In this document: positions 34,990 through 46,838 of the stretch, in pieces
Position numbering within the stretch: position 1 is the stretch's first letter
Layout: every line of letters starts with the position of its first letter
Assembly: GCA_015680685.1 (NCBI GenBank)
Contig: MNCI01002294.1
Location: 184,123 to 248,122 of the forward strand
Direction of reading: 5' to 3'
Source: Gnetum montanum
Taxonomy: Eukaryota; Streptophyta; Gnetopsida; Gnetales; Gnetaceae
Length of the DNA stretch: 64,000 nucleotides
Notes under the pieces: generated by a model
Seen by the model: the letters and a program-made list of their open reading frames with translations, nothing else
Told to the model about the DNA's origin: nothing
The model's database searches: none
Position numbers and translations under genes: made by a program

Positions 34990-36045
34990 TGATTGTAGCA
35001 TTGGCAAAGATGATTCCACCTCCTTGAGGTGAGTTGATTTCTTCTTTTCATGATCATGAACCTTTGTTATTTTGAGATTTTGGTCTTGATGAGAGCTTTT
35101 AACATTCTCCCATTTAGCTATTTCTCCTTCTTCTTTTACTACCCACTTAATAATCTCTTGGAATTGGTGGGTTTGTAGTTCATATAGTTGACCTGAAGTA
35201 TACTCCCTAGGGTCTCCCTTGTTTCATTATGAAGCCCATCCATGATGTGGTACATTAGCCTTTCCTCAAAGAACCCATGGCCTAGGCATTTGTTTAACAA
35301 AGAGTAATATCTTTCTAAGGCCATGTCCAAGGGTTCATGTTGTGCTTGCTTCCACTCTTGGATTTGTCTCCTTAAGGCTACCACTCTTGCATAGGTTTGA
35401 TATCTTTCATTGAAGAGTTCTACCATTGTTGGCCAACATCGAATTGATTTTGGTTTTAAAGACCTATACCATACTTTTTCTTAACTAACGAGTGTCATAG
35501 GAAAGAGCTTTAGTCTTTGCCATCCACTATCAATGTTGTTTCATGCACAGACATCATAGAAGGCTTGTAAATGATGTTGTGGATCTAAATCATAGCCTCC
35601 TGAAAACTTGGAAAAGTTATTTAAATCTAGCTTGGGTGGACAGCTTTCCTTGTGATGCTTGTGGGATATTCAAATAGCCTCTTGTATATGCATTAGGCTC
35701 TTAGTGGATAGAACGGGTTCATCCTCACTAAGTAGGTTATGAATTTATGGATTGGGACAATGTTGTCTTTGTTCATGTTGGCGTTCCTGACTTTACCCGT
35801 GGGCTTGATTTTTATTTGTACATCGACCCCTTGAAAGATAGTCATTTGTGTCATGACCTGACATCAAAGGAGTGTTAGACTTGGATGAAAAGAGTCGCTG
35901 AATACCATTGGGCTGTTTATGAGAATAGGGAATCCCTACATAAGATTGAGTATTCAAAAATTCATCTTCATCATCATATAATTTGTTGGTTCTCCAATGA
36001 ATTGCCTTACTAGTTATGGTGTTATCAGTGTTGTGAGAGAGACAT
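34990..36045 (-). pseudogene. gag of element E
   Basis: A possible start is the ATG at 36045. The N-terminal part lacks the clear YIHLNEY module of B, D and L. The core is recognisable: LDLNNFSKFSGGYDLDPQ and LQAFYDVCA (about 35590), LKLFPMTL, then the open stretch 35426-35139 (MVELFNERYQTYA, EWKQAQHEPLDMALERYYSL, MYHIMDGLHNETR). It runs into a Lys/Glu-rich helical segment (to about 34900). There is no zinc knuckle: the deletion that removed pol also removed the gag end. Confidence 0.8.
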
Positions 36046-36159
36046 TGTTGTGAATTTGTGTGTGAACTATTTGCAATTACTTTCTTTTTAGAATATATAT
36101 TGTCAAGGCTTTGTTACAGCGATCTTGGATGATGTAACAAATCTAAATAACTAGCACTA

Positions 36160-36177
36160 TCCCCGGAAACGGTGCCA
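36160..36177 (-). other. Primer-binding site of element E
   Basis: In sense TGGCACCGTTTCCGGGGA, one base from the 5' LTR; two mismatches to the plant tRNA-Asp complement. Confidence 0.9.
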
Positions 36178-36178
36178 A

Positions 36179-37980
36179 TGATGAGTGGTGAGGTACCCCT
36201 ACACTCAACGATACGAATACAAGCGTTTACACATAATCTGGTTGAACTCCGCAAAAGGACTTGTTGTAGTATCTAGATAGTTACATGTTGATTGCAGTTC
36301 GTTGTCTTCCCACTTGAACTAGTGATGAGCAGCAAGGTACCCCTACACTCAACCATACAAATACGAGCATTCATGCACGATTCGGTTGAACTCCGTGGAT
36401 GGGCTAGTTGTGGTATCTGGATAGTTACACGTTGATCACAGTTTGTTGTCTTCCCACCTAGACTAGTATTTTCTTTGTCACGTACGGTTAGTCCAGAGTG
36501 AGGTGTATGATGTGATCCTAAACTAGTGCTACTCCTAGAGACAATGGAACATAATCTTGATTAAACTAATAAGCAATAGGAAATGAAGTCTAAGCTAGCC
36601 GAAGTGTGATGAGCATCTGTTCCTTAATCATCTGTACACATCTTGGACCTCGTGCATGACTACTACTAGGATTACCAAGCGTAGATCCTAGGTATGCTAC
36701 TGGGTTACCAAGTAGTCACACTTAAATGCTCGTGATTAAGTCGTACTCATTTCGCATTTAACAATAGGAATAGTAAATGATGGTAAAGAAATATTAACTA
36801 AGAAAATAATAAATAAAAATAACAATTAACAATAACAATTAAACAACTAAAACTAAGTGAATGCTGCAATGATGAAGTAATCTTGATCTTTATTTTCAGT
36901 CATGTGTGCATCCAAGTATGTCACACTTGAATAAAGGTGACATACAATTACAAGCATCACACTATGGGCATGCACTTGGGAAAATAATCTAACTCCTATG
37001 GAAACAAACTACAAGGGCTTCGCTACAACTACTCGAAAGATACCTAAGTGTGGGGGAGGGCCACTTATTTATAGGCTAAAATAGGCTTTGCATAAATGGG
37101 GCCACATCAACGCATTGACTGTATAGTGCTTCATCATACCCCCACGACTGAGTAAAAACTCATCCTCGAGTCAAAGAAGGTGAGGAACAAGCTCAATTGA
37201 ATACATAGTGGATAGGTATGGGACTATTGACTGACCATAAATTTATTTATGTCGTAGCGGATATGACAAAATTGGGACACAGAGTGAGGTTTAGTCTAGA
37301 GTGAGGTGTATGATATGATTTCTAACACTAGGCTACTCCTAGGGACAATGGAAAATAATCTTGATTAAACTAATAAGAAATAGGAAATGAATTTTATGCT
37401 AGGCTAAGTGCAATGAGCATCCATCCTTAATCATCCATACACATCTTGGACCTCATGTACTACTTCCGGGATTACCAAGCACACCTTACTTAAGAACTCC
37501 TAAATATGCTACTAGGTTACCAAGTAGTTACACTTCAATGTTTGTGATTAAGTTGTACTCATTCCACATTTAACAATAGGAATAGTAAATGATGGTAAAG
37601 AAATATTAACTAAGAAAACAATAAATAACAATAACAATTAAACAGTTAAAACTAAGTGAATGCTGCAATGATGGAGTAATCTCGATCTTTATTGCTAGTC
37701 ATGTGTGTGTAGTACGTCACACTCGAATAAACATTCCGTACAATTACAATCATCACACTGTGGGCATGCACTGGGAAAAGAACTAAAATGAATTAAAAAT
37801 GACAAAAAGACTCTATCCTAAGAATTACCAACTCCCCCTTTCCTGTGCACTTGAACGTGGTATTTATAGGCCCACACAGGAATCATGATATTGTGTATTC
37901 GATATCGTTATCCAAGCTACGGTATTGCGTACCTGATATCAAGGATTCGATATCTGGGCCTGGCAAAACACAATTCATCA
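36179..37980 (-). repeat. 5' LTR of element E, split by F (36179-36322 and about 37288-37980)
   Basis: The first piece reads TGATGAGTGGTGAGG to CACTTGAACTA. The second resumes at GGTTTAGTCTAGAGTGAGG and ends CAATTCATCA. Together they make about 837 bp against 859 in the partner LTR, so about 20 bp were lost at the F junction. Confidence 0.88.
36323..37287 (-). mobile_element. Fragment F: 3' LTR and 3' end of another Athila-like element
   Basis: An 814-bp LTR (36323-37136, TGATGAGCAG to TGCTTCATCA) is followed, going upstream in sense, by a polypurine tract (37137-37155, sense TTACTCAGTCGTGGGGGTA). About 130 bp of 3' untranslated sequence alignable with E's (ATTGGGACACA) comes next. It then stops abruptly in E's LTR. 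The rest of F is missing, probably deleted after insertion together with a little of E. Confidence 0.8.
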
Positions 37981-38170
37981 AGTGGTATTCAACTTTATAG
38001 ATATGATGTCCTAGTAGTAGAATCTTTAAAGGGTATTAAAGTTCAACTCAAATAATATCCTAGTTTCACTTGTTATATATACGTTCTAGTAGTAGACATA
38101 CAACCTACTTATGAAATCCTTCTCTCAAGAACTTTCAAAGTTCAGTTTGGAGATTTCTTTTAGATCAAAC

Positions 38171-40283
38171 TTCTAAAACTTATTGATTCCTATTCAAGAA
38201 TGACCTAAATACTTTATGATTTCTTAAAAACTATCATAACCTAAAATAATTGGAAAGGTTTAGTTTTTTAATTGAATGCATGTGCTTAATTCTTTAATGC
38301 TGTTAGATGTGTTTCAATAGATTAACTCTAATTTTCTTGATTAAATCATATGATTATATTACTATTGTTACTATTATAGGTATTATTTTTATTGTTGTTA
38401 GTTTCCTACATAAGTTAATGTCATATGCTTTCTAGGGTATTTTGTTAAAGGTTTTTATCCATTGTTTTACTACTATTGGAGCTCAGTTACAAGTCTACAA
38501 TATATTTTATGATTAAATGTTAAAATCTAATTACCCTTAGAAGTTTTCCTTTTTGTTAGTAATTATGTCTTTAAGTATTTGGCTATGCATATTTTTTTAT
38601 TCTTTATGCACATTCAATTATGTATTTTCAATTTTTAGTATGTACATTTTGTTATGCATATCTAGTTATGTATCTTTTATTTTTATTATGCACATGTGAA
38701 TATATAATACTCTATTTATGGAGAAATTATGAACCCTAACCCTACCCAAACTATATCCCTTATCACTTTTGTCATTAAACTAGAATTCAGAGTTCAATTT
38801 TCATTATTATTAAATATTAAATTAATTATATTTATTAAGGAAGGACCTTAGAATCATGTACTACCTATAATTTGACCTTACCAATGTGTCTAGCATGTTC
38901 AAAAATGTTACTTTTGATCTTTGGTTTATTAGTATTGAAGTTATTGTTTTCAAGATATTACATTTTTAAGTTTCCAAAAATATTGTAAAAGTTTCAGCAT
39001 TTGAACTAGGAAACTATGGTAAGTGAAGCTTAGATATAAGTTTGGCATAGGATCATGTTGTGCACTTGATATGGTTTCTATAAGTTTAAATAGAATTTGA
39101 TTTGGAGTTTGTATGTGGTGGTTATTACTGTTTGAGTACAAAGAGTATTTGTTAAGAGGAAAAACATGAGAAATAGACTTAATAAAATAAAAATATTAAA
39201 AAGAATAAAAGTAAAAATTAAATTTTATTTTTAAGTCAAAGGTAACTAAAAGAAACCACGTGAACATAGGAAACTTTATGAAAGAAATGAATAAAACTAA
39301 AACATATAGCAAAAACATGCATATTAGATGCACCACCTTGTCTATTCCCAATGCCTTGTATCTACATCAAGTTTTTTGTTCTAGAAATATGAATGGTATT
39401 CCATCACATTTTTTGTTGAAAACTATTTTCTTCCTTTCTTCTTTATTTTGAAGCCTATTTTAGGCTTGTTCTTTTCATTTCTGAACGCATACCAAGCCCA
39501 AGTGGCATGTTGCATGTGATTTTTTCTTGTATAAATAGATTATGACCTTTTATACATCTCATCTTGGTTCATAGAGGTTTCTGGCATTTGAAGTAAAAGG
39601 TTGATTATGAAAACCTTGGGAGAAAGAAAGAAAATAAGAAGATTCTAAAATCCTTGCCAACACAAGTAAGAAATTTTATTTTACCTTCTTCTTCATGTAA
39701 GTCTCCTATTTTGTCATGGATTTTGTGTGCATTCTTTCTACTTTCTATTTCTTCATTATTTTTTCATTATGTTAAATATTATGTCAAGATTCTACCAAAA
39801 TTTCATCATTTTAGGCTTGTTTTTATGTGAAAATTACTATTTTAATTGTGTCAAGATCATTTTTATTCTTTTGGATGAATTTTTTTGGATTATGTGGAAA
39901 CTTTGCCCAAATTATTTCTTAGATATTTTAGGATTATTTTGAATAATGTCTTAATATAAATATGATTCTATGAAAATTTTGTGCAATTTGGGCTTTTATG
40001 CATGTTTTCTATTTTAAAAATATTTTGAATGTTTGGAATAAAAGAATAATTTTTATGGGATTGATTTTGCTTAATTAGTAGCAAGAGTCATGAATCTTTT
40101 AGATGTTTCCATTTGTATGCAGTATTGGAGTTTTCTTTAGTAAGACCCATCCCACGAGAACATGGATTTTTGGATGGATTTTCTACCTTGGATTTTGATT
40201 TGTAACTTCATGTAAGGTTGGAAAACTAGCCAAGACCATTGCATTAAGTATTTATGTCTAGTGATGTGTGGTGAAGCATATTC
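38171..40283. other. AT-rich DNA between G protease and D
   Basis: I see no coding similarity, LTR ends or tandem repeats. Probably the degraded continuation of G. A lone TATAAATAG near 39530 is not supported by other features. Confidence 0.5.
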
Positions 40284-40288
40284 AAGAC
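40284..40288 (+). other. Target-site duplication of D, left copy
   Basis: AAGAC; right copy at 49371-49375. It fixes D's left end at 40289, where the LTR starts TAATGAACC (partner: TGATGAACC). Confidence 0.92.
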
Positions 40289-41044
40289 TAATGAACCGTG
40301 ATATTGGGTCCCCAATATTAGAGCTCACCAAGTGATATTGGGCATCCAATGTTGGGACCCACCTCATCGCCTATAAATAAGAGGCGGGCATGCTTGGTTT
40401 GCATAGTTAGTCTTAGTCCCTTACGTGAACTCTTGCAGTTTTCCTTCCTTAGAGTTAGAATTATTTCTGAGTGCCCGCAGTAGGAGTCATAAAGTAAACG
40501 GATCTTTATTCGAGCATTGTATACCTGAGCATACCTTGTGGCCGAAAATAAAGACGAACTTTGTGATAAAGCTTGCAGCATTCAAAATAGCTTATTTAAT
40601 ATTATTTATAGTTATTTAATGCTTTCCTTAGTTAATTAATGTTCTCTCTCTCTCTCACCTTATTAACTCTCCCTATGACCACTTGGAGCATGCATGGAAC
40701 ACTTGGTAACCTAGTAATGATTAGAGTTTGGTAATCCCAATAGTGTTGCACTGGTTCAGGATGTGTACAACAAGTGGGAACGGATGCTAGTGTTAGGACT
40801 AGTTAGAGCATAGTTGATTAGTTAAATTAAATTAGTTCACGTCTTCCTTTGTAGCACCAGGAAATAAAATATCAGAAAATATATAAAAATCATATACCTC
40901 AAGTTTACTTAACCATACAATCGTGCTATACAAGTAAGCTTGGGAAGACAATGATTAACTAATCCATTCGGGTTCTGTAAAGGCGCATAAGCATGTATGC
41001 TCGTATTCATATGGTTGAGTGTAGGGATACCTTGCCACTCATCA
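40289..41044 (+). repeat. 5' LTR of element D
   Basis: Starts TAATGAACC, ends CCACTCATCA. TATA box 40372-40379; hairpin arms TCTTTATT (40503-40510) and AATAAAGA (40547-40554). Compared with its partner it has lost about 20 bp of U3 near the GATATC motif. Confidence 0.93.
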
Positions 41045-41045
41045 T

Positions 41046-41063
41046 TGGCACCATTTCCAGGGA
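41046..41063 (+). other. Primer-binding site of element D
   Basis: TGGCACCATTTCCAGGGA; four mismatches to the tRNA-Asp complement, three of them G-to-A. Confidence 0.88.
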
Positions 41064-41182
41064 CTTTGTTGTTTGTGTGCTAGCTAGAACTTAGGCAATC
41101 TTCCCATCGTTGGAACGGATCCTTAGGGTTGGTTATCTTACAATTATTGAAACGAAAAGTATTGCACACTAAATAGACAATT

Positions 41183-43735
41183 ATGTCTCCTTCTTCTTAT
41201 GAGAGTGTTTCCCCGCCTAGGTTTGATATAGGGAACAATCAGAGGCATAGTACACATGATAATCCACTAGTCCCCTAATAGTTTCATGTGGTATATGTTC
41301 ATCTCAATGAGTATATACCAAACTTTACCTTTATCCTCCACTAGGATGAACAACTACGTTGGCATGATTTAGAAGGTAACATAGTGTTACCTCCTGATCG
41401 CTCAGTCCTGGGCATGCTTTTTTATGCTCTTACATGAATTGGTATGCAGCACTTACAGGTAGAGTATGTTGTGCAGATCATGACTTAAGAGAGTATCGAC
41501 CCACGGAGGCACACCGTCAAAGGGATCTACAATAGGAGAGACGTTATGAATCCATGAAGGGGAAGTTGTCTCAAAATGTCCCATATGTCATAGGTGAAAA
41601 TGAGGGTGGTGAACCTGCCTCAAGAAGTCTCCCACATAATGATGTTCCTCCCATTGACTTCGGTCAAGGCGTGGTGTATCAGAATCTTCACTCAACTATC
41701 CATAACCTAGATTTTGGCACCGACAGACACAAAGGATCTAAAAAAAGAACACGAACACATAACAAAGATGGACATTTTGATTGTAATCGTGATCAAGGCC
41801 ATGACCATCGAACAAAAGGAAGCAGACACCATCATGGTGATGGTCCTCCTCCTTCACCTTCATCATCTCCTTCACCCTTTCCTTCAAGATCTGGACGCAA
41901 TCGCAAAGGAAAAGACCTTGAGGATAATGGTAAGTGAAATAGGAATAACAAATAAAGCAACTGAGAAAGGGGATGAGGGCATTCTAGAGAAACTCATCAT
42001 GAAAGAAGGGAGAGTAGGGAACAACATAGGCATCACACACACCATAGATAGTACGATCATGATGAATCCCTACTTGCTACCTGAAGTATGCTAGATATAA
42101 CTGAGGTTGTTAGAATCCCAAAAAGGCATCAAAAAGAGAATAGGATCAAAAGATTAGACATGAACAATATCCCATTATTTGAATGGGGATACAACATAGA
42201 TCCTCAAAATCATTTGCAAGCATTTCACAATGTATGTGCCTTGCAAAACATAGAAAATGAGTGGAAAAAACTCAAGTTGTTTCCATGGACACTGATCAAG
42301 GAAGCAAAAAGTTGGTACCGATCCTTAGAATTGGAATCCATTTGCTGATGGAGTACCATGTTAGAACTGTTCAATGATAAGTATTAGATGTACTCATGAG
42401 TGTCCAACCTGCAAAAGAAAATCTAAGGATGGAAAAAAGGAGGACACGAACCCTTGGATGTTGCCATGGGCCAATATTATGCACTATTACATTGTTGCCC
42501 AGGCCATGGTTACTCACAAAGGGAACAACTACGCCATCTCGTAGATGGGCTTAGGCATGAAATGCAAAGAACCCTTGGGACTTATGCCCAAGTAAGGCTA
42601 TTTGAGCTTAGGGTCCATCAAATACAAAGATTGTTGGAGCAAGTTGCTAAAGAGAAAGGTGAGTTAAGGAAAACAAAGAGTGCAAAAGAAAATAACAGAG
42701 ATCCTTCCCTCTAAAAGAAGGGAGTTAGATTTTGTGAGGATGAAGAAGAGTCACCACTTGAAGAGATGATGAATAGGAAAACCTTGCCCATTCAAAAACT
42801 TGCATCAGAAGTATCGGCAAAGGTGGACCAAATGTGGGACTCCCTAGATAATAGATTTCAAATGGTTCTCAAAATAGTAGAGGAGTCTAGAGAGGAAGGT
42901 AGTGATCGAGAAAGGAGAAAAAAGAGAGAAGCTGAATATGCACATAACAAAGGTAAGGTCAAAGTTGCCATCATCAAAGAGGTTGTGGATTTGGATACAA
43001 ACAATGATGGTAGATGTGAGATATGCTAATATGACCATCCTAAGGGATGTTGCCCTATAATCTCACATCTATAGGAGTTTGGGGTGTATGCACTCAACGC
43101 ACAATTAAACAGAAGGCAAAAACCCCAAAGGTTACCTTATCCCCAAGGTAACCCAAGGTAGTTCCACCAACCCTTGATATATTATCCAAGTGGAACTCCA
43201 CCACAACAAAATGAGCAATATCAATAGTGGTAGCATCAACAATCATGGGGAATGCCACCGCCACGTCAACAGTACCCTTGCCGTCAACCCGACCCATATG
43301 GATACTACGTGCAGTAGCCGATCTCTCCACATGACTCTACTAGTCACGTCATTCCCCAACCTCACTACCATGTCTATGAGTATTATAGAACTCCTTCTCC
43401 TAGGGGTGATGTTCCATAAACATACCATCCTTCTCATCCAGCTACATCTCTTCCAGCCTTAACTCCATTACCACCTACTCCAGCCATGCAAGGTGAGCTC
43501 CTTGTCCAGCCACAACAATGTAATGCTACAAGGACTATTAATCCTCACCCTACTATTGGTTCAAACAACCATGTAAAGAAAAGACCTTTCTTTAGGATCG
43601 ATAGTCCAACCAAGTCCTTGCAGTCACAAGTGGCTAACTCTCCAAAGGCCTTACCATCATTCGAAACTTTGGAACTCCCTTCAAACCATTGGCCACATGC
43701 AACGCACATGGTCATGTTGATGCATGTCATTACTG
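41183..43735 (+). pseudogene. gag of element D
   Basis: ATG at 41183 (MSPSSYESVSPP). The N-terminal module (VVYVHLNEYIPNF, then LHxDEQLRWHDLEGN and VLPPDRS) has several stops and one frameshift before 41554. A Ser/Pro/His-rich linker is open at 41554-41937. The Retrotrans_gag core (42088-42714) has LDMNNIPLFEWGYNIDPQ, LQAFHNVCALQN, WYRSLELE, EPLDVAMGQYYALL and LVDGLRHEM. A helical Glu-rich part is open at 42766-43029. A zinc-knuckle-like CEIC-x3-H-x3-C lies at 43015-43050, shorter than the usual CX2CX4HX4C. A Pro/Gln/Tyr-rich tail leads without frame change into protease. Confidence 0.88.
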
Positions 43736-44290
43736 ATTGAATTAAGGCTGGCCATCTTCCTAGGAAATTCTCTGATTCTAGGAGTCCTCTTATATATCTG
43801 CAAATCGTTGGGAATGAACTATGTAAGGCTCTTTTGGATTCAGGTTCTGGTATCAACTTGATGTCTCAAGAAATGTATAAATTCTGGAACTTGTCTCCAC
43901 TAAAAAAAAGTAACATACATTTAGAGTTGGCCAACTAGTCCATCACTGTCCCATTAGGACTAGTGGAGAACATCATCATGACTATTTGTGGATGGTCATA
44001 TCCAGCTGACTTCCTAGTGATTCAAGTCAAAAACTGTAAGGGGGACTTCCCAATCATAATGGGAAGAGCATGGCTAAGCATAGTTGATGCACACCTAGGA
44101 ATATGTGATCTTTCCCTAGAGATATTAAAGAAAAATATGTTCGAAAAGATCGAGAAGAAGAAAGTTCCATGCATTGCATACAGTGACACAGGATGTAATT
44201 GCTTGCAAAAGTCCTGGTTCGTACAACGTTTATTATTGCCTGCATGCAACCAGTGTGCACAAGTAAATAACATACAGTATCCATAAGATA
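43736..44290 (+). pseudogene. Aspartic protease region of element D
   Basis: In frame with gag. The active site LLDSGSGINLMS is intact, with Asp-Ser-Gly at 43837-43845. The C-terminal block ADFLVIQVKN, GDFPIIMGRAWLSIV is open (43963-44286). One TAG separates the halves near 43936. This is the only protease in the window with its catalytic Asp. Confidence 0.88.
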
Positions 44291-44439
44291 GAAAGGCACC
44301 TAGTGGCTGATAGCTAACCAAGAGAGTAATTCAACTATACGCATGGGACCAACTAAGGGTTTGACTTGCGCTTACATCGATAGCATAGATACATTAGAGC
44401 AAGTTCATCACCAACTTCCAAGTCTTAACATTGAAAATA

Positions 44440-45320
44440 TCAATTGGGGAAAGTTGGAAATCCTTGAAAACTTTAAGTAAGAGCCCCTTGAGTTAAACCT
44501 GTTGCCCACCGGTATGTAGTATACATTTCTCAAAAATGGAAAATTAGTAATTATTAATGCTAAGCTTGCTCCTTAACAAAAAGAGAGACTGCTGAAAATG
44601 GTGAACAAATGGCTGAAAGCCTTTACTTGGTCATATCCTGAATTAACTGGAATAGACCCTAAGATATGTCAACATAGGATTTACACTGACCCTACCATGA
44701 AGCCTCGATGACAACTGTAGAGGCGATTGAACCCAAAGCTGAAGCAAGTGGTTAAAGAAGAAATTGAACAACTTCTAAAAGCTGGGTTCATCTACCCCAT
44801 TGCTGATAGTGAATGGGTTAGTCCCTTAGTCATTTTGCCCAAAAGGGAGGCAAATGGAGGGTGTGTATAGAATTTAGGCTAATGAACATGGCAACATTCA
44901 TAGACCACTTTCCATTGCCATTCATCAACCAAGTCTTAGACACCATTGCAGGGCATCGCTACTATAGTTTTCTGGATGGGTACATTGGGTACAACCAAAT
45001 CCAAATAGCACCAGAAGACCAAGCCAAGACCACATTCACAAGTTCTTGGGGGACATTTGCATACAAACAGATGCCACTTGGCTTGTGCAATGCTCCTACA
45101 ACATTTCCATGTTTGGTTCTAAGTATCTTTCAGCAGCAAATAGGGAATGGTGTAGAGGTCTTCATGGACAATTTCTCCACCTACAGAGTAGACTTCGATC
45201 AAGCATTGGATCGATTAGAGAAAGTATTAAAATGATGTGTTGAAACCAATTTAAGGCTCAACTAGCAAAAAATCCATTTAATAGTCTAAGAATGTGTAGT
45301 ATTAGGGCATAAGATTTCAC
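44440..45320 (+). pseudogene. Reverse transcriptase of element D
   Basis: ELLKM-like N-terminal region, WSYPELTGIDPKICQHRIY and QVVKEEIEQLLKAGFIYPI run to about 44850. Loss of one G in an AAAAGGG run then shifts the frame. It continues open at 44861-45235 (FRLMNMATF, YYSFLDGYIGYNQIQIAP, MPLGLCNAPTTF). The catalytic motif is FMDN (45161-45172) instead of FMDD. The domain stops at VLGHKIS, where the RNase H deletion begins. Confidence 0.9.
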
Positions 45321-45330
45321 AAACCTCTGA
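45315..45330 (+). other. RNase H deletion junction in D
   Basis: VLGHKISQ (RT thumb) is followed at once by a SDHFPNEFLFVG segment. In B and C these blocks are separated by about 640-700 bp of connection and RNase H. The deletion is internal to D. Confidence 0.85.
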
Positions 45331-46838
45331 TCACTTTCCTAATGAATTCCTCTTTGTAGGTGTAGTAAATAATCAAGAGTTAGTAGCATTGGTAAATAAT
45401 TGCTTTCCTAATGAAAATACATTGGTATAGTAGCATTATTACCTATCTCCTTACACAAGAAACACCACAAGAGTTAGACGTTAAAAAGAAATTGTAGTTT
45501 CTACACCGAGCCAAATATTTCATGGAAATCAATGGGCACCTTTATAAGGTATGTCCTGATGGCTTGGTTCAATGGTGTGTTCCCAATGTAGATCAATTAC
45601 AAGTTCTCCAAGATGATCATGAGGGACCTTGTGGGGGTCATTACGTAAGGAGATGAATAGTCATTAAAATCCTGCTTGCAAGATATTATTGGCCTACATT
45701 GTTCTGGGATGCTCATCATTTCGTCTAATCTTGTGAGTGCTGCCAATGTGATGGGGGAATGACTACTAGGATCGAGGGTGTACAACAATGGATTTAACCT
45801 TTAGAACCATTTGACATATGGAAAATTGATTTTATGGGATCTATTACACTAATGTCCAATGGAAAAGCCTACATTATTGTTGTTGTTGACTATTTCACAA
45901 AGTGGGCAGAAGTAGCTATTGTTATGGACTGTACATCATCTACCACTGCACGATTTATTTAGTAAATAGGTTTGGCGTGCCTCATGCACTTATTTCAAGA
46001 AATGGTACACAATTTACAGGTGTGACTTTATGAAAATTGATGCAACGCTTGGGAGTTAAGCATAAACTGACTACACCATATCATCCTCAAGAGAATGGTC
46101 AAGCTAAGGTCACCAATAGGGACATTACGAAAATATTGATACAAACCATTAGCAAATATAGGTGAGACTGGAGCACCAAACTAAACAATGCTCTTTTGGC
46201 ATACCGCTCCACATGGAAACCCCCTATAGGCTACTCTCCCTATAAGTTAGTTTATGGTAAACTTCCAACACTTCTTATTCAAGCAAAGCTCCATACACTA
46301 TCCATGACATATGACCTCAACCTTGACCTTAATTTAGCACAAAAAGAATGGTTAATGAACCTTAACTTGCTAGATGAAAATCGATTAGCCACCCTGTCAT
46401 CTAATGAATTGCACAAGGCCTTTGATAAATAATGTCATGACCGAAAAATTAGGAAAGTTAAATACCAACCAGGAGATAAGTTTTTTTTATTGGAACCCCA
46501 CACATGTGCCACAATGCACTAAATTTCAAATGCTGTGGGAAGGACCTTATATTATTCATGCAACTTTTTCTTCAGGGGCCATGATGATTTACAAACCTGA
46601 TAGCCCAAATAAGAAATTGTTGGTCAACATCCAACAAACCAAACCTTTCCATGAGCCTATAACAACTAGTACCAATAATACCTCTGTTGGTGGACAACCC
46701 TGCTCATTAGCTCTTTTTGTATTTATTTTACACATTTTTGTTTTACACATATTTTCAATTTTACTTATTTTTTTTACACCATCGTTCACATTTTTTACTA
46801 CTTCTTTGTTTGATTTACTTTCATTCGTCATACAATAA
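45331..46838 (+). pseudogene. Integrase region of element D with hydrophobic tail
   Basis: Zinc finger (GPCGGHY, FWDAHHF, CECCQCD) and core (IWKIDFMGS, first Asp kept). The second Asp is lost (ISRNGT near 45998) and Glu is replaced by Lys (QAKVTNRDI near 46105). The C-terminal part is open at 46196-46432. After a T-run indel near 46485 it continues in another frame: FYWNPTHVPQ, WEGPYII, KLLVNIQQTKPFHEP. That frame runs into a 45-residue hydrophobic Phe/Leu/Ile tail ending SFVIQ at 46838. The tail is encoded by a T-rich tract. Confidence 0.85.

Larger units (their letters stand above)
30955..37980 (-). mobile_element. Element E: pol-less Athila-like element with gag and env-position ORF
   Basis: 7,026 bp, minus strand, flanked by AGTGG at 30950-30954 and 37981-37985. 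It has 3' LTR, polypurine tract, env-position ORF, gag, primer site and 5' LTR. Between the gag core (to about 34990) and the ORF start (34730) there is no protease, RT, RNase H or integrase. It is therefore a large internal deletion derivative that would need proteins from a relative to move. Its 5' LTR is interrupted by fragment F. Two assembly gaps and one misoriented contig lie in the ORF. Confidence 0.9.
30840..38170 (+). pseudogene. Protease remnant of G, split by E (30840-30954 and 37986-38170)
   Basis: DTINVMSLEICKNLG ends at the E insertion. After it the frame continues GIQLYRYDVLVVES, then VVDIQPTYEILLSRTF. The pattern matches gypsy aspartic proteases, INVMSxxxxxxLG through LMDxxPxYxxLLGRPW. 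The active-site triad region reads KSRDT and the LLGRPW end is changed to LLSRTF, so it is inactive. Continuity of the reading frame across E confirms E as a simple insertion here. Confidence 0.65.

Noticed and set aside
38690-38770. CCCTAACCCTA near 38740 as an interstitial telomere repeat
   Set aside because: Only about two units; not an array.
39520-39545. TATAAATAG box as an LTR promoter of G
   Set aside because: No paired LTR, primer site or end motif nearby.
40262-41044. D 5' LTR starting at the TGATGTGTGG at 40262
   Set aside because: This start gives no target duplication and does not align to the 3' LTR. Starting at TAATGAACC (40289) aligns, and gives AAGAC on both sides.
41714-42094. 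Open frame in D gag (126 codons)
   Set aside because: Shadow of the Ser/His/Pro-rich linker in another frame; the frame in line with the gag core is 41554-41937.
43545-44321. Minus-strand open frames opposite D protease
   Set aside because: Antisense shadows; no motif, and they mirror the coding strand.
45046-45243. Open frame inside D RT
   Set aside because: Shadow of the RT frame 44861-45235, which carries the FMDN and NAPTTF motifs.
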